Shown here in pieces: positions 34,238 to 42,501 of a stretch of DNA of 48,709 bases. The translations under genes were made by a program, and so were the position numbers. Numbering within the stretch: position 1 is the first letter of the stretch; each line of letters opens with the position of its first letter. The stretch comes from Paludibacteraceae bacterium. Lineage in GTDB: Bacteria > Bacteroidota > Bacteroidia > Bacteroidales > Paludibacteraceae. The DNA is taken from contig JAFZKQ010000083.1 in assembly GCA_017553575.1 (NCBI GenBank), positions 1 to 48,709 on the forward strand, in the 5' to 3' direction. The notes below the pieces were generated by a model that saw only the letters and a list, made by a program, of their open reading frames with translations, was not told the origin of the DNA and ran no database searches.

Positions 34238-34713
34238 TGGCTAAATTCAGAAAAGGAGGAGGCAGAAAATTAGGAGCTATCAGTACAGCTTCATTGCCTG
34301 ATATCGTGTTCATGTTGTTGTTCTTCTTCATGACGACGACAACCATGAAAGAGGTAACCTTGAAGGTAGACCAGAAGATGCCAGAAGCAACCGAGTTGAC
34401 AAAAATGGAGAAGAAGTCTTTGGTAAAGTACCTTTACATCGGTACGCCAAAGAGAGAGTTCAAGAAGGCATTCGGAACAGGTTCCAGAATCCAACTTGAC
34501 GATGCATTCGCCAATGACCCTTCTGAGGTAGAAGAGTATATCTCTCGCCAACGTTCTACAATGAAAGAGGCAGACCAAGGTCAAATGATCGTTTCCCTCA
34601 AGATTGACAAGGACACAAAGATGGGTATCATTACTGACGTGAAGCAAGCTCTAAGAAATGCCTACGCATTGAAGATTAGCTACACGGCGACTCAAAAAGT
34701 AAACAATTATTAA
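34237..34713 (+). CDS. ExbD/TolR family protein (second copy)
   Basis: A 158-residue ExbD homologue. ISTASLPDIVFMLLFFFMTTT carries the membrane helix with Asp in LPDIVF (shown in part), and the periplasmic part ends ALKISYTATQKVNNY. It overlaps the upstream exbD by one base (TAATG). Two different ExbD with one ExbB is the usual form of this Bacteroidota set; the energised partner is not known. Confidence 0.9.
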   Translation: MAKFRKGGGRKLGAISTASLPDIVFMLLFFFMTTTTMKEVTLKVDQKMPEATELTKMEKKSLVKYLYIGTPKREFKKAFGTGSRIQLDDAFANDPSEVEEYISRQRSTMKEADQGQMIVSLKIDKDTKMGIITDVKQALRNAYALKISYTATQKVNNY

Positions 34714-34732
34714 TTGTTCCATAACTAAATTC

Positions 34733-34764
34733 AAAAAAGGATGCAGAAATCTGCATCCTTTTTT
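34733..34764. terminator. Bidirectional terminator of the second ExbB/ExbD set
   Basis: GGATGCAG-AAAT-CTGCATCC (34739-34758) with A6 before and T6 after. It works on either strand; on + it ends the exbB-exbD-exbD unit. Confidence 0.92.
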
Positions 34765-34864
34765 GTTTTCTTTCCCTCTCCCACCCCTCACCAAGGAGAA
34801 GGATGTCGAAAAAAAAATAATCATATTTTTAGCGAACTACCTTTTTTATTTAGGAAAAAAACTC

Positions 34865-34872
34865 TAAATTTG
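34865..34872 (+). promoter_or_regulatory. -7 promoter element of rplM-rpsI
   Basis: TAAATTTG matches TAnnTTTG exactly. TTTT lies 19 nt upstream where TTTG is expected. The message would carry a leader of about 90 nt before the rplM start. Confidence 0.6.
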
Positions 34873-34902
34873 CGCCCAATTATTATCCATAATTATAAAT
34901 GT

Positions 34903-34929
34903 CGGATGCGTTTTGCCCGAACACGTCCG
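34903..34929 (+). promoter_or_regulatory. Hairpin in the rplM leader
   Basis: CGGATGCGT (34903-34911) pairs with ACACGTCCG (34921-34929) with one mismatch and one G-T pair around a 9-nt loop, 40 nt before the start codon. L13 operons in other bacteria have autoregulatory leaders; that this is one is inference. Confidence 0.4.
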
Positions 34930-34968
34930 GCGGTGAAAGATTAATAAAAACATTAAAAATTTTAAGCA

Positions 34969-35424
34969 GTGGATACTTTAAGTTACAAAACCATTTCTGC
35001 TAACAAAGCAACAGTTACCAAAGAGTGGGTTGTGATCGACGCAACTAACCAAGTTTTGGGACGTATGGGTGCTAAAGTAGCAAAACTTTTGAGAGGAAAG
35101 TACAAAGCAAATTACACACCGCACGTAGACTGCGGAGACAATGTGATCATCATCAATGCTGAGAAGCTTGTAATCACAGGAAACAAAGCAACTGACCGTA
35201 TCTATTTGAGATACACAGGCTATCCAGGTGGACAAAGAGAGTACACTCCAGCCGACTTGTTGAAGAAGAGCCCAGCAAAACTCATCCGCAAAGTTGTTAA
35301 GGGTATGTTGCCAAAGAACCGTCTTTCTGACGCTATCATCAACAACCTTTACATTTACGACGGACCTGAGCACAAACACGAAGCTCAACAACCAAAAGTT
35401 ATCGATTTAAACTCAATTAAGTAA
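34969..35424 (+). CDS. rplM: 50S ribosomal protein L13
   Basis: A 151-residue ribosomal protein. WVVIDATNQVLGRMGAKVA near 25 and YTPHVDCGDNVIIINAEK near 49 are L13 signatures, with GMLPKNRLSDAI near 112. The start codon is GTG (34969). rpsI follows after 5 nt, the usual L13-S9 pair. Confidence 0.98.
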   Translation: MDTLSYKTISANKATVTKEWVVIDATNQVLGRMGAKVAKLLRGKYKANYTPHVDCGDNVIIINAEKLVITGNKATDRIYLRYTGYPGGQREYTPADLLKKSPAKLIRKVVKGMLPKNRLSDAIINNLYIYDGPEHKHEAQQPKVIDLNSIK

Positions 35425-35429
35425 TTAGC

Positions 35430-35816
35430 ATGGAAGTATTTAATGCCATCGGCAGAAGAAAAGCCGCAGTTGCCCGTGTCTATCTTAGTGAAGGAAACGG
35501 TGTAATCACTATAAACAAGAAAAGCTTAGAGACTTATTTTCCATCAGGAATTCTACAATATGTCGTTAAGCAACCATTGAACAAGTTGGGCGTTGCTGAA
35601 AAGTTCAACATCAAGGTTAACCTTGACGGTGGTGGCTACAAAGGTCAAGCTGAGGCTTTGCGCCTTGCCATCGCACGTGCATTGGTTAAACTCGACCAAG
35701 AGAACAAGAGCGCTCTCAAGTCTGAAGGATTCCTTACTCGTGACTCACGCGTCGTTGAGCGTAAGAAACCAGGTCGTCCTAAGGCAAGAAGGAAGTTCCA
35801 ATTCAGTAAACGTTAG
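35430..35816 (+). CDS. rpsI: 30S ribosomal protein S9
   Basis: A 128-residue protein beginning EVFNAIGRRKAAVARVYL, with GGGYKGQAEALRLAIARALV in the middle and the basic tail KKPGRPKARRKFQFSKR, the part that reaches the ribosomal P site. All are S9 signatures. It ends the rplM-rpsI unit before a weak terminator. Confidence 0.98.
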   Translation: MEVFNAIGRRKAAVARVYLSEGNGVITINKKSLETYFPSGILQYVVKQPLNKLGVAEKFNIKVNLDGGGYKGQAEALRLAIARALVKLDQENKSALKSEGFLTRDSRVVERKKPGRPKARRKFQFSKR

Positions 35817-35825
35817 TCCTTGGAG

Positions 35826-35861
35826 AGATACCCCACCCTTTTCTTTCGGGTTATCTTTTTT
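35826..35861 (+). terminator. Terminator after rpsI
   Basis: AGATA-C-CCC pairs with GGG-T-TATCT (35826-35856) with one mismatch and a 13-nt loop, then TTTTTT. It is moderately strong, so some readthrough into rpsB is possible. Confidence 0.6.
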
Positions 35862-35885
35862 AAGTATATGCGTTTAGTATCTAAA

Positions 35886-35920
35886 CTTCGCAGACTCATC
35901 AAAGCATGACTACTGCGGAG
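35886..35920 (+). promoter_or_regulatory. Hairpin in the rpsB leader
   Basis: CTTCGCAG (35886-35893) pairs with CTGCGGAG (35913-35920), 8 bp with one G-T pair around a 19-nt loop, ending 43 nt before the rpsB ATG. S2 is autoregulated through its leader in several bacteria; the match here is inference from position. Confidence 0.4.
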
Positions 35921-35963
35921 CTGATTTAACAAAAGAATGTAAACGATTAAAAAGAAACAAAAA

Positions 35964-36797
35964 ATGTCAAGTACTAATTTTGATGAATTACTAGAAGCAG
36001 GTTGCCACTTCGGTCACTTGAAAAGAAAGTGGAATCCAACGATGGCTCCCTACATCTTCATGGAACGTAACGGTATCCATATCATTGATCTTCACAAAAC
36101 TGTAGCAAAAATCGACGAGGCTGCCGCAGCGTTGAAACAAATAGCAAAATCGGGCAAGAAAATTCTTTTTGTAGCTACTAAGAAACAAGCTAAGCAAGTC
36201 GTTGCTGACAAGGCTAGCTCAGTTTCTATGCCATACATCACTGAGAGATGGGCAGGTGGTATGTTGACCAACTTCCCTACGATCAGAAAGGCTGTTAAGA
36301 AGATGACTTCCATCGACAAACTTACTAACGATGGTACATTCGACAACCTTTCAAAGAGAGAGAAATTGCAAATCTCTCGTCAAAGAGCAAAATTGGAGAA
36401 GACTCTCGGATCTATCGCTGATTTGACTCGTCTCCCTTCTGCTTTGTTCGTTGTTGACGTTTTGAAGGAGCAAATCGCTGTTAAGGAGGCTAAGCGCCTT
36501 GGTATCCCTGTGTTCGGTATCGTTGATACGAACTCAAATCCTAACGACATCGATTTCGTTATCCCTGCAAACGACGATGCTACAAAGTCTGTTGAGGTAA
36601 TCCTTAACGCTCTTTGCTCAGCTATCCAAGAGGGTCTCGAGGAGAGAAAGGTTGAGAAGCAAGAGAATGAGGCTGCTGAGGCTCCTGAGCAAAAGAAGGA
36701 CAGAAAGCCAAAGGCTGCTAAGAAGAGCAAGATCTCTGAAGAGACGGATTCTCTTAATGCTAACGTAGCAAGCAAGTTCATCTCTAAGGAAGACTAA
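35964..36797 (+). CDS. rpsB: 30S ribosomal protein S2
   Basis: A 277-residue protein. LLEAGCHFGHLKRKWNPTMAPYI (shown in part as HFGHLKRKWNP), ITERWAGGMLTNF near 92 and GIPVFGIVDTNSNP near 175 are S2 signatures. The C-terminal 50 residues are a Lys/Glu-rich tail (about 225-277), an extension common in Bacteroidota. tsf follows after a terminator, the usual S2-EF-Ts order. Confidence 0.98.
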   Translation: MSSTNFDELLEAGCHFGHLKRKWNPTMAPYIFMERNGIHIIDLHKTVAKIDEAAAALKQIAKSGKKILFVATKKQAKQVVADKASSVSMPYITERWAGGMLTNFPTIRKAVKKMTSIDKLTNDGTFDNLSKREKLQISRQRAKLEKTLGSIADLTRLPSALFVVDVLKEQIAVKEAKRLGIPVFGIVDTNSNPNDIDFVIPANDDATKSVEVILNALCSAIQEGLEERKVEKQENEAAEAPEQKKDRKPKAAKKSKISEETDSLNANVASKFISKED

Positions 36798-36810
36798 TTC
36801 ATCCAATCAT

Positions 36811-36836
36811 AAGCCACCCTTCGGGGTGGCTTTCTT
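36811..36836 (+). terminator. Terminator or attenuator between rpsB and tsf
   Basis: GCCACCC-TTCG-GGGTGGC (36813-36830) followed by TTTCTT. A strong stem with a tetraloop but a weak T run; it may let tsf be transcribed at a lower level than rpsB. Confidence 0.8.
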
Positions 36837-36919
36837 AAAAGCAGAATAGGGTGACCGCCAGTCGCCTTCCGTCCTGCTTTTTTGGTTTTATTCATTTAAC
36901 AATCTAAAAAATTATCGAT

Positions 36920-37912
36920 ATGGCAATTACATTGGCTGAAATCAGCAAATTGCGTACTATGACTGGTGCAGGTATGATGGACTGCAAGAACGCATTGAAC
37001 GAAGCGAATGGTGATTTCGACAAAGCAATAGAGATCATCCGCAAGAAGGGTCAAGCTATCGCTGCAAAGAGAAGCGACCGTCAAGCCGCTGAAGGTTGCA
37101 TCTTGGCTGGCGTCAACGGCAACTACGCTGTTGCTCTTGCCTTGAAGTGCGAGACTGACTTCGTTGCAAAGAACGCTGATTTCATCGCATTGACACAACA
37201 AATATTGGATTTTGCATTGGCTAACAAGCCTGCTGACCTCGAAGCTTTGAAGGCTGGCGTCATCAACGGCTCTACTATCCAACAACTCGTAACAGACCGT
37301 TCTGGTATCACTGGCGAGAAGATGGAGTTGGATATGTTCTGCTCTGTTTCTGGCGAAAGCGTAATCGCTTATGTTCACCCAGGAAACAAGTTGGCTTCTA
37401 TCGTCGCTTTCAACTTGGCTAACGTTGACAACGCTGTTGCTAAGGATGTTGCTATGCAAGTTGCCGCTATGAGCCCAATCGCTATCGATCCTTCTGGCGT
37501 TCCTGCTGAGGAGATCGAGAAAGAGCGTGAGATCGCAGCTGAGAAGACGAAGGCTGAGATGGTTCAAAAGCAAGTTGACAACGCATTGAGCAAGGCTGGT
37601 ATCAACCCAGCTCACGTTGACTCTGAAGCTCACATCGAATCTAACATGGCTAAGGGTTGGATCACTGAGGAGCAAGCAGCTAAGGCTCGTGAAATCAAGG
37701 TTTCTGCAGCTGAGCAAGCAGCAGCTAACTTGAAGCCTCAAATGCTTGAGAACATCGTCAATGGCCGTATCAACAAACTCTTCAAGGAGAAGACTCTTCT
37801 TCAACAAGAGTTCATCAAGGATGCTAAGATGAACGTTGCTCAATACATGGACAAGCAATGCAAAGGTTTGACAGCTACTGCTTTCAAACGTATCACTTTG
37901 AACCAAGAATAA
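36920..37912 (+). CDS. tsf: Elongation factor Ts
   Basis: A 330-residue nucleotide exchange factor for EF-Tu. LRTMTGAGMMDCKNALNEA near 11, and VALALKCETDFVAKN near 70 (TDFVA core), are EF-Ts signatures. It has the two-part dimerisation region, and a KCETDFVA core that is intact. Length is slightly above E. coli (283) as usual in Bacteroidota. Confidence 0.98.
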   Translation: MAITLAEISKLRTMTGAGMMDCKNALNEANGDFDKAIEIIRKKGQAIAAKRSDRQAAEGCILAGVNGNYAVALALKCETDFVAKNADFIALTQQILDFALANKPADLEALKAGVINGSTIQQLVTDRSGITGEKMELDMFCSVSGESVIAYVHPGNKLASIVAFNLANVDNAVAKDVAMQVAAMSPIAIDPSGVPAEEIEKEREIAAEKTKAEMVQKQVDNALSKAGINPAHVDSEAHIESNMAKGWITEEQAAKAREIKVSAAEQAAANLKPQMLENIVNGRINKLFKEKTLLQQEFIKDAKMNVAQYMDKQCKGLTATAFKRITLNQE

Positions 37913-37933
37913 TTTTTCTTCAAGGATAAGGAA

Positions 37934-37960
37934 GCACGCCTATTCCGGCGTGCTTTTTTT
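37934..37960 (+). terminator. Terminator of tsf
   Basis: GCACGCC-TATTCC-GGCGTGC (37934-37953) followed by seven T. Confidence 0.92.
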
Positions 37961-38010
37961 ATTGGTTCCTCTTATTCCCTGAATAACGCTATTAATGCTT
38001 AGGACGCAAA

Positions 38011-38793
38011 ATGGAAAAGAACTCGATAAAACGAATATCCCGCCTCATTGATTGGGGAATCTCCGTTTGGGATTCCATCATGAAGGCTACCCTTTTGCTT
38101 CCATTCGCCAAGATAGATAAAAACACCTATCTCAATACTGTCCTAAAGAGACACTTGTCTCCTGAGGATGTAAAACGGGCATTGGAGACCGCACCCACAA
38201 AGGTGATGGGCGTAAAAAACATCTCCAAACTGGCCCAAAAGGAGGCGAGAAAAAATGTATGGTACGCCACACTCCTATCGTTCATCACAGCCATCCCTAC
38301 CAATTGGCTCATGTGGCCAGCCATCATTATAGACTTGCTTCAATTCCAAATACATGTATTCCTCATCTCGCAAAAACTGCTATTCCTCTATGGAAAATAC
38401 GATATAGAGAAGGAATCGCAAGTAAACGAAAAGGCCAACCGACTCATGCTGATTGTCTCCACCATCATGATAGGAAAACAAAAGCTCTCCAGAGTCGCCA
38501 AAAGTGCCGCTGGAATGGTCGGAAAACAGATTGTGGAAAGGTATGGTACCCGACTGCTCTCTAAATTCATCATATTCAATACGCTTCGCCAAATCGCGAA
38601 ATGGATGGGCATCTCCCTCACCAAGACCATGCTCATCGAAGGTATCAACATGCTCATTCCTATCATCTGCGCCGCCATATCCGCTCTCGTCTCCTATGCG
38701 CTCATCTCTCCTATGGCAAAGAAACTTCAATCACACCTAAAACAAGAGTTGGAAAAAGAGTTGAATGCAAAAGAGGAAAACGCTGAGATTTAA
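38011..38793 (+). CDS. EcsC-like membrane-associated protein
   Basis: A 260-residue protein. The middle has SFITAIPTNWLMWPAIIIDL near 90, an amphipathic to membrane segment, and the C-terminal hydrophobic stretch (LIPIICAAISALVSYALI) is near 215. The layout and the QEARKNVW/AIPTNW region resemble the EcsC/DUF697-type families; the match is from memory and not firm. It ends with a coiled Lys/Glu tail. It is followed by vanW-type in the same direction with a 151-nt gap. Confidence 0.5.
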   Translation: MEKNSIKRISRLIDWGISVWDSIMKATLLLPFAKIDKNTYLNTVLKRHLSPEDVKRALETAPTKVMGVKNISKLAQKEARKNVWYATLLSFITAIPTNWLMWPAIIIDLLQFQIHVFLISQKLLFLYGKYDIEKESQVNEKANRLMLIVSTIMIGKQKLSRVAKSAAGMVGKQIVERYGTRLLSKFIIFNTLRQIAKWMGISLTKTMLIEGINMLIPIICAAISALVSYALISPMAKKLQSHLKQELEKELNAKEENAEI

Positions 38794-38944
38794 AATTCCC
38801 AAACGAAGGGAATGGCAACACCTACCCTCTAATTTTCACCTATTCACAAAAAGTTACTATCTTTGGACAACGAGGAACGCACACAAGTCCTTTCCCCTCA
38901 AAAAACATTTTCACACTAGCCTCAACGACAAAAAAAATAATGAC

Positions 38945-39766
38945 ATGATACCATTCGTCGAAAAACCGATTACAAGAAGCCCCCTCCGAAGAACCCTTGG
39001 ACGGGAATTCTACATTTTAAAGCGGAAAATCAGTTGGTACTTTTCCAGGACGACCTATGCAAAAGTAGATCCGAAACAGCATTGCGGATATACTCTCATC
39101 AAACATAAATCGACCCTTCTTCGAAAGCTTAAGGATGTGGACATGCGCCTCCAATACAATAAAATCACCAATCTAAAACTAGCCATCCGCCCCATCGACG
39201 GAGTCGTGATCAAGCCCGGAGAGACCTTCTCCATCTGGAAGATGGTGGGACGCCCGTCCGCCCGGAAAGGCTACAAAAGTGGCATGATGATTCACAACGG
39301 GAAGGTATCGGAAGGCATCGGCGGCGGTCTCTGCCAATTAGGGAACCTCATCTATTGGATGGCACTACATACACCCCTCACCGTCACAGAACGCTGGAGA
39401 CATAGCTTCGACGTGTTCCCCGACGTGAACCGAACTATTCCGTTCGCCTGCGGAGCCACCTTGGCCTACAACTACATCGATCTCCAACTGAAGAACGAGA
39501 CAGACAAGACATTCCAAATCAACCTGTGGCTGGATGACGAATTCCTCCACGGATGCATCAAATGCAATCAAGAATTAGGAGTCAAATACGAGATCTACGA
39601 AAGCGACCATCAAATCGTCCACCAAAACTGGGGAGGTTACACTCGCCACAACCGCATTTGGCGAAAGGTCACGGACATTCAGACCGGCGAATCCTCCGAT
39701 GAACTCATCTCCGAAAATAATGCTATCATGATGTACAACCCACTTCTAGAGATGCATAAGGAGTGA
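38945..39766 (+). CDS. VanW family protein
   Basis: A 273-residue protein. LAIRPIDGVVIKPGETFSIW near 86, GGGLCQLGNLIYWMALHTPL near 122 and FDVFPDVNRTIPFACGATLAYNY (in part) are the VanW core, with the GGGLCQ motif. VanW occurs in some vancomycin gene clusters but its function is not known, and the family is widespread outside them. Met at 38945 is preferred; the frame opens at 38765 but the first 60 residues overlap the previous gene and are low in similarity to anything. Confidence 0.9.
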   Translation: MIPFVEKPITRSPLRRTLGREFYILKRKISWYFSRTTYAKVDPKQHCGYTLIKHKSTLLRKLKDVDMRLQYNKITNLKLAIRPIDGVVIKPGETFSIWKMVGRPSARKGYKSGMMIHNGKVSEGIGGGLCQLGNLIYWMALHTPLTVTERWRHSFDVFPDVNRTIPFACGATLAYNYIDLQLKNETDKTFQINLWLDDEFLHGCIKCNQELGVKYEIYESDHQIVHQNWGGYTRHNRIWRKVTDIQTGESSDELISENNAIMMYNPLLEMHKE

Positions 39767-39825
39767 AAAGGACGCGCAAGGACGCCTTCCCCGATTCAGG
39801 ATTAGTCAGCAGCAAGCAAAACGAC

Positions 39826-39871
39826 AAAAAAATGAGGGTGCATCAGAACCTACAAAATTCGACACACCCTC
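39826..39871 (-). terminator. Terminator of the DUF2185 unit
   Basis: On the - strand GAGGGTG (39871-39865) pairs with CACCCTC (39840-39834) around 24 nt, followed by A and seven T (39832-39826). It lies 58 nt after the DUF2185 gene, convergent with vanW. Confidence 0.7.
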
Positions 39872-39928
39872 TTAATGCAAGGCATTCGGCACCATCCACA
39901 CCAGTTTCAAATGCCCTCCTTATTGTTA

Positions 39929-40273
39929 TCAATCATCCGATTCAGGGAACTCAATGCCCACGAAATCACCCGAGCCCTCCTCTCTTTCAAATGCCGAGCC
40001 GTAAGGAGCATTGAGCAAGGAGATTATGTCTGGGTCGTAATTGGCAATGGTATTCAGCGAAAACATCTCAATGTTTTCAGGATCATCAACATATTCTTGA
40101 TCCTCCTCGCCCGAAAAGAATCGCCATCCACTATCACGCTCGTTATCTGGCTCCTCTCGATACATATACCCTACTCTTTTGCCTTCGCAGGTTATCTTGT
40201 CCGTCGCCAAGCAATAGCCGGGCATAGAAATCAACTGAACGATTTCCTCCTCTTTCTTCTTAAACTCCTTCAT
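39929..40273 (-). CDS. DUF2185 domain protein
   Basis: A 114-residue cytosolic protein. SMPGYCLATDKITCEGKRVG near 17, YREEPDNERDSGWRFFSGEE and NIEMFSLNTIANYDPDII match DUF2185, a family related to Imm33-type immunity proteins. It starts 21 nt after the upstream secreted paralogue in the same direction. A role as an immunity protein is inference; no toxin gene is in the window. Confidence 0.82.
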   Translation of the reverse strand: MKEFKKKEEEIVQLISMPGYCLATDKITCEGKRVGYMYREEPDNERDSGWRFFSGEEDQEYVDDPENIEMFSLNTIANYDPDIISLLNAPYGSAFEREEGSGDFVGIEFPESDD

Positions 40274-40294
40274 AACCACCTTTTGTCAATTCCA

Positions 40295-41071
40295 CTACTT
40301 TTTCCAACAAGGCATAGCCACTTGGCTTCCGTCTTTTGAAATCACCAAATACAAGCAATTCTTGCCCATATAGAACGGCATGGATTCCTCCTTGCCCTTC
40401 ACTTTGGTTGTCAGAACCGAATTTTTCAAAGAATACGTACCATCCTCCTTTTGCTCCCTACCGAAGAAAGATACCGAACGAGTCAAAACTCCATTGGGTT
40501 TAAATGTATAATCCATCGACATCATTCCCATCATCGTAACCGAATAAGTTCCGGAGAGTTTCACGCCTTGATTCCAATCCTCCTTGGCCGTTCCTGGCTT
40601 CTCCAAGAGAAAAAGAGGAGCAAACGGCATAAGTTTCATCAAATTCATACTCTGATTAATCTCCACCAGCATCGTATTACCCGACTTTGTGAATGAGAAA
40701 ATCAAACTATCCTCCGCATACCCCTTCAAAAACTCATCAAAACTAGCCGACAAAGAATCCTTAGCGTCTCCCAATTCTGCCTCAAGCTTCTTCTTTGTGG
40801 CAGCGACCAATGCCTCGTCCCTTTTCATGACAAGTTCGCTACCCTTCACTGAATATTTGCCATAGACGGAATCGTTGGCATAAAAAGTTCCATTCGCCTT
40901 AAACTCAACAGTCTCGACACCGCCCAAAATACCAAACAACAAATTATAGTTTTCGGCCGTAGCGGAAGAAAGTTGATTCAAATTTTTTACATTCCACTTG
41001 CCTACGATACCTGCCGCAAACGACGAGGTCAATGACAAAAGCACACTGATTACCACTAAATAAGCTTTCAT
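40295..41071 (-). CDS. Secreted lipocalin-like protein, copy 1
   Basis: A 258-residue protein with a signal peptide (about 1-19, ending SFAAG). GIVGKWNVKNLNQ, ETVEFKANGTFYANDSVYGKY and a second unit LSGTYSVTMMGMMSMDYTF (in part) suggest two lipocalin-like or DUF beta domains. It is paralogous to the gene at 41244, almost identical over the first 83 residues (4 changes) and less so later. It has its own promoter element, and DUF2185 follows. Confidence 0.75.
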   Translation of the reverse strand: MKAYLVVISVLLSLTSSFAAGIVGKWNVKNLNQLSSATAENYNLLFGILGGVETVEFKANGTFYANDSVYGKYSVKGSELVMKRDEALVAATKKKLEAELGDAKDSLSASFDEFLKGYAEDSLIFSFTKSGNTMLVEINQSMNLMKLMPFAPLFLLEKPGTAKEDWNQGVKLSGTYSVTMMGMMSMDYTFKPNGVLTRSVSFFGREQKEDGTYSLKNSVLTTKVKGKEESMPFYMGKNCLYLVISKDGSQVAMPCWKK

Positions 41072-41098
41072 TATCCTTTCTTTTTAAATTTAACAAGA

Positions 41099-41106
41099 CA
41101 AATATA
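41099..41106 (-). promoter_or_regulatory. -7 promoter element of paralogue copy 1
   Basis: TATATTTG on the - strand, 27 nt before the ATG, matches TAnnTTTG exactly. The whole region of about 60 nt is duplicated before copy 2. Confidence 0.65.
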
Positions 41107-41145
41107 ATACTTTTCGATTAACGCACCTTAAAATGCCAAAGGAAT

Positions 41146-41172
41146 AAAAAGCCCCACACCGAAGTGCAGGGC
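41146..41172 (-). terminator. Terminator between the two paralogues
   Basis: On the - strand GCCCTGCAC-TTCG-GTGTGGGGC (41172-41151, two G-T pairs) is followed by TTTTT. It separates copy 2 from copy 1, so each copy has its own promoter and the pair is not an operon. Confidence 0.85.
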
Positions 41173-41243
41173 CTGCCTCTGAGTTCTTATTTATAGAACC
41201 GCCATTGACTAACCATTTACAATTAACGACTTCCCAAAATCCG

Positions 41244-42011
41244 TCATTTCTTCCACAAAGGCAAGACAATCTGATCACCGTCCTTAGAAACCACCAAATA
41301 GAAGCAATTCTTGCCCATATAGAACGGCACAGACTGCTCCTTGTCCTTCACTTTTGCCGTTAAGACCGAGTTCTTCACGGAATAAGTACCCTCCTCCACC
41401 TTCGTCTTCTTGCCAAAGGCGGCGACCGAACGGATCAAAATGCCATTAGGTTTGAAGGTATAATCAACCGACATCATTCCCGCCAACGAATACGAATAGG
41501 TACCAGACAACTTCACGTCTTGATTCCAATCATCGTGCCTGTCCAAAAGAAAGAGAGGTGCAAACGGCATGAGTTTCATCAACTCCATACTCTGGTTTGT
41601 CTCAATCAACATCTTATTGCCCGACTTCGTGAACGAGAAAATCAAACTATCCACCTCATAGTCTTTCATGAGCTCATCTACACTCGCAGACAAAGAATCT
41701 TTGCTATCGCCCAATTGCGCCATAAATTTCTTTTTAGCCGCAGCAACCAAAGCTTCGTCCCTCTGCATGACAAGTTCGCTTCCCTTCACGGAGTATTTGC
41801 CATAGACGGAATCGTTGGCATAAAAAGTTCCATTCGCCTTAAACTCAACAGTCTCGACACCACCCAAAATACCAAACAACGAATTATATTTTTCGGCCGT
41901 AATGGAAGAAAATTGATTCAAATTTTTTACATTCCACTTGCCTACGATACCTGCTGCAAACGACGAGGTCAATGACAAAAGCACACTGATTACCACTAAA
42001 TAAGCCTTCAT
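41244..42011 (-). CDS. Secreted lipocalin-like protein, copy 2
   Basis: A 255-residue paralogue of the 40295 gene, same signal peptide and the same two-part beta layout (GKWNVKNLNQ, LSGTYSYSLAGMMSVDYTF in part, end MGKNCFYLVVSKDGDQIVLPLWKK). Differences concentrate after residue 90. Its own promoter element (42038) and terminator (41146) suggest independent expression. The function is not known; lipocalin-like is inferred from the GKW start and strand pattern. Confidence 0.75.
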   Translation of the reverse strand: MKAYLVVISVLLSLTSSFAAGIVGKWNVKNLNQFSSITAEKYNSLFGILGGVETVEFKANGTFYANDSVYGKYSVKGSELVMQRDEALVAAAKKKFMAQLGDSKDSLSASVDELMKDYEVDSLIFSFTKSGNKMLIETNQSMELMKLMPFAPLFLLDRHDDWNQDVKLSGTYSYSLAGMMSVDYTFKPNGILIRSVAAFGKKTKVEEGTYSVKNSVLTAKVKDKEQSVPFYMGKNCFYLVVSKDGDQIVLPLWKK

Positions 42012-42037
42012 AATCCTTTCTTTTTAATTTAACAAGA

Positions 42038-42045
42038 CAAATATA
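42038..42045 (-). promoter_or_regulatory. -7 promoter element of paralogue copy 2
   Basis: TATATTTG on the - strand, 27 nt before the ATG, with the same surrounding bases as the element before copy 1. Confidence 0.65.
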
Positions 42046-42077
42046 ATACTTTTCGACTAACGCACCTTAAAGAGCAG

Positions 42078-42449
42078 CTATCCAATTTTAATCCTTTCAA
42101 TTCTTCTGCACAACAGAAAGACGAGAACCACGCCAATCGTATAGGCAACGAGGTCGCTCCACAGAAAGCCTTGCCCCAAAACCAAATGTCCGAGTGTAGT
42201 GGAACGTAGCTGCACAAGCCAAGGCCAGCGGATGAGTTGGGAAAACTCCACCAAATAAGAAGCGAACAGAGTCATCACCGCCACGCGACGCAAATCCGCC
42301 TTCAGTAGCACGAAGCGGAAACAGCAAAAGAGCATCATTGCCCATAAGGCATCGCCCGTCGCTTCGGGAATGGCAGGAAAGCGCCGTGAGGCCAGTCCCA
42401 CGACAATCAACAAGAGAACCAAAACGAGATATAGGAATCTGAGTTTCAT
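42078..42449 (-). CDS. DUF2809 membrane protein
   Basis: A 123-residue protein with four helices: about 3-20 (LRFLYLVLVLLLIVVGLAS), 33-50, 55-75 (AVMTLFASYLVEFSQL) and 95-116 (SDLVAYTIGVVLVFLLC). GDALWAMM near 31 and FLWSDLVAYTIGV match DUF2809. The frame is open to 42533, but that extension overlaps the tRNA-Arg gene, so Met at 42449 is the start. Function not known. Confidence 0.85.
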   Translation of the reverse strand: MKLRFLYLVLVLLLIVVGLASRRFPAIPEATGDALWAMMLFCCFRFVLLKADLRRVAVMTLFASYLVEFSQLIRWPWLVQLRSTTLGHLVLGQGFLWSDLVAYTIGVVLVFLLCRRIERIKIG

Positions 42450-42501
42450 ATACGTAGAATATATACAAAAAAAGGGAAACATCACCTGCTTCCCCTTTTC
42501 G

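Noticed and set aside
38945-39766. Vancomycin resistance cluster
   Set aside because: VanW-type genes are common without resistance genes; no ligase or dehydrogenase of a van cluster is nearby.
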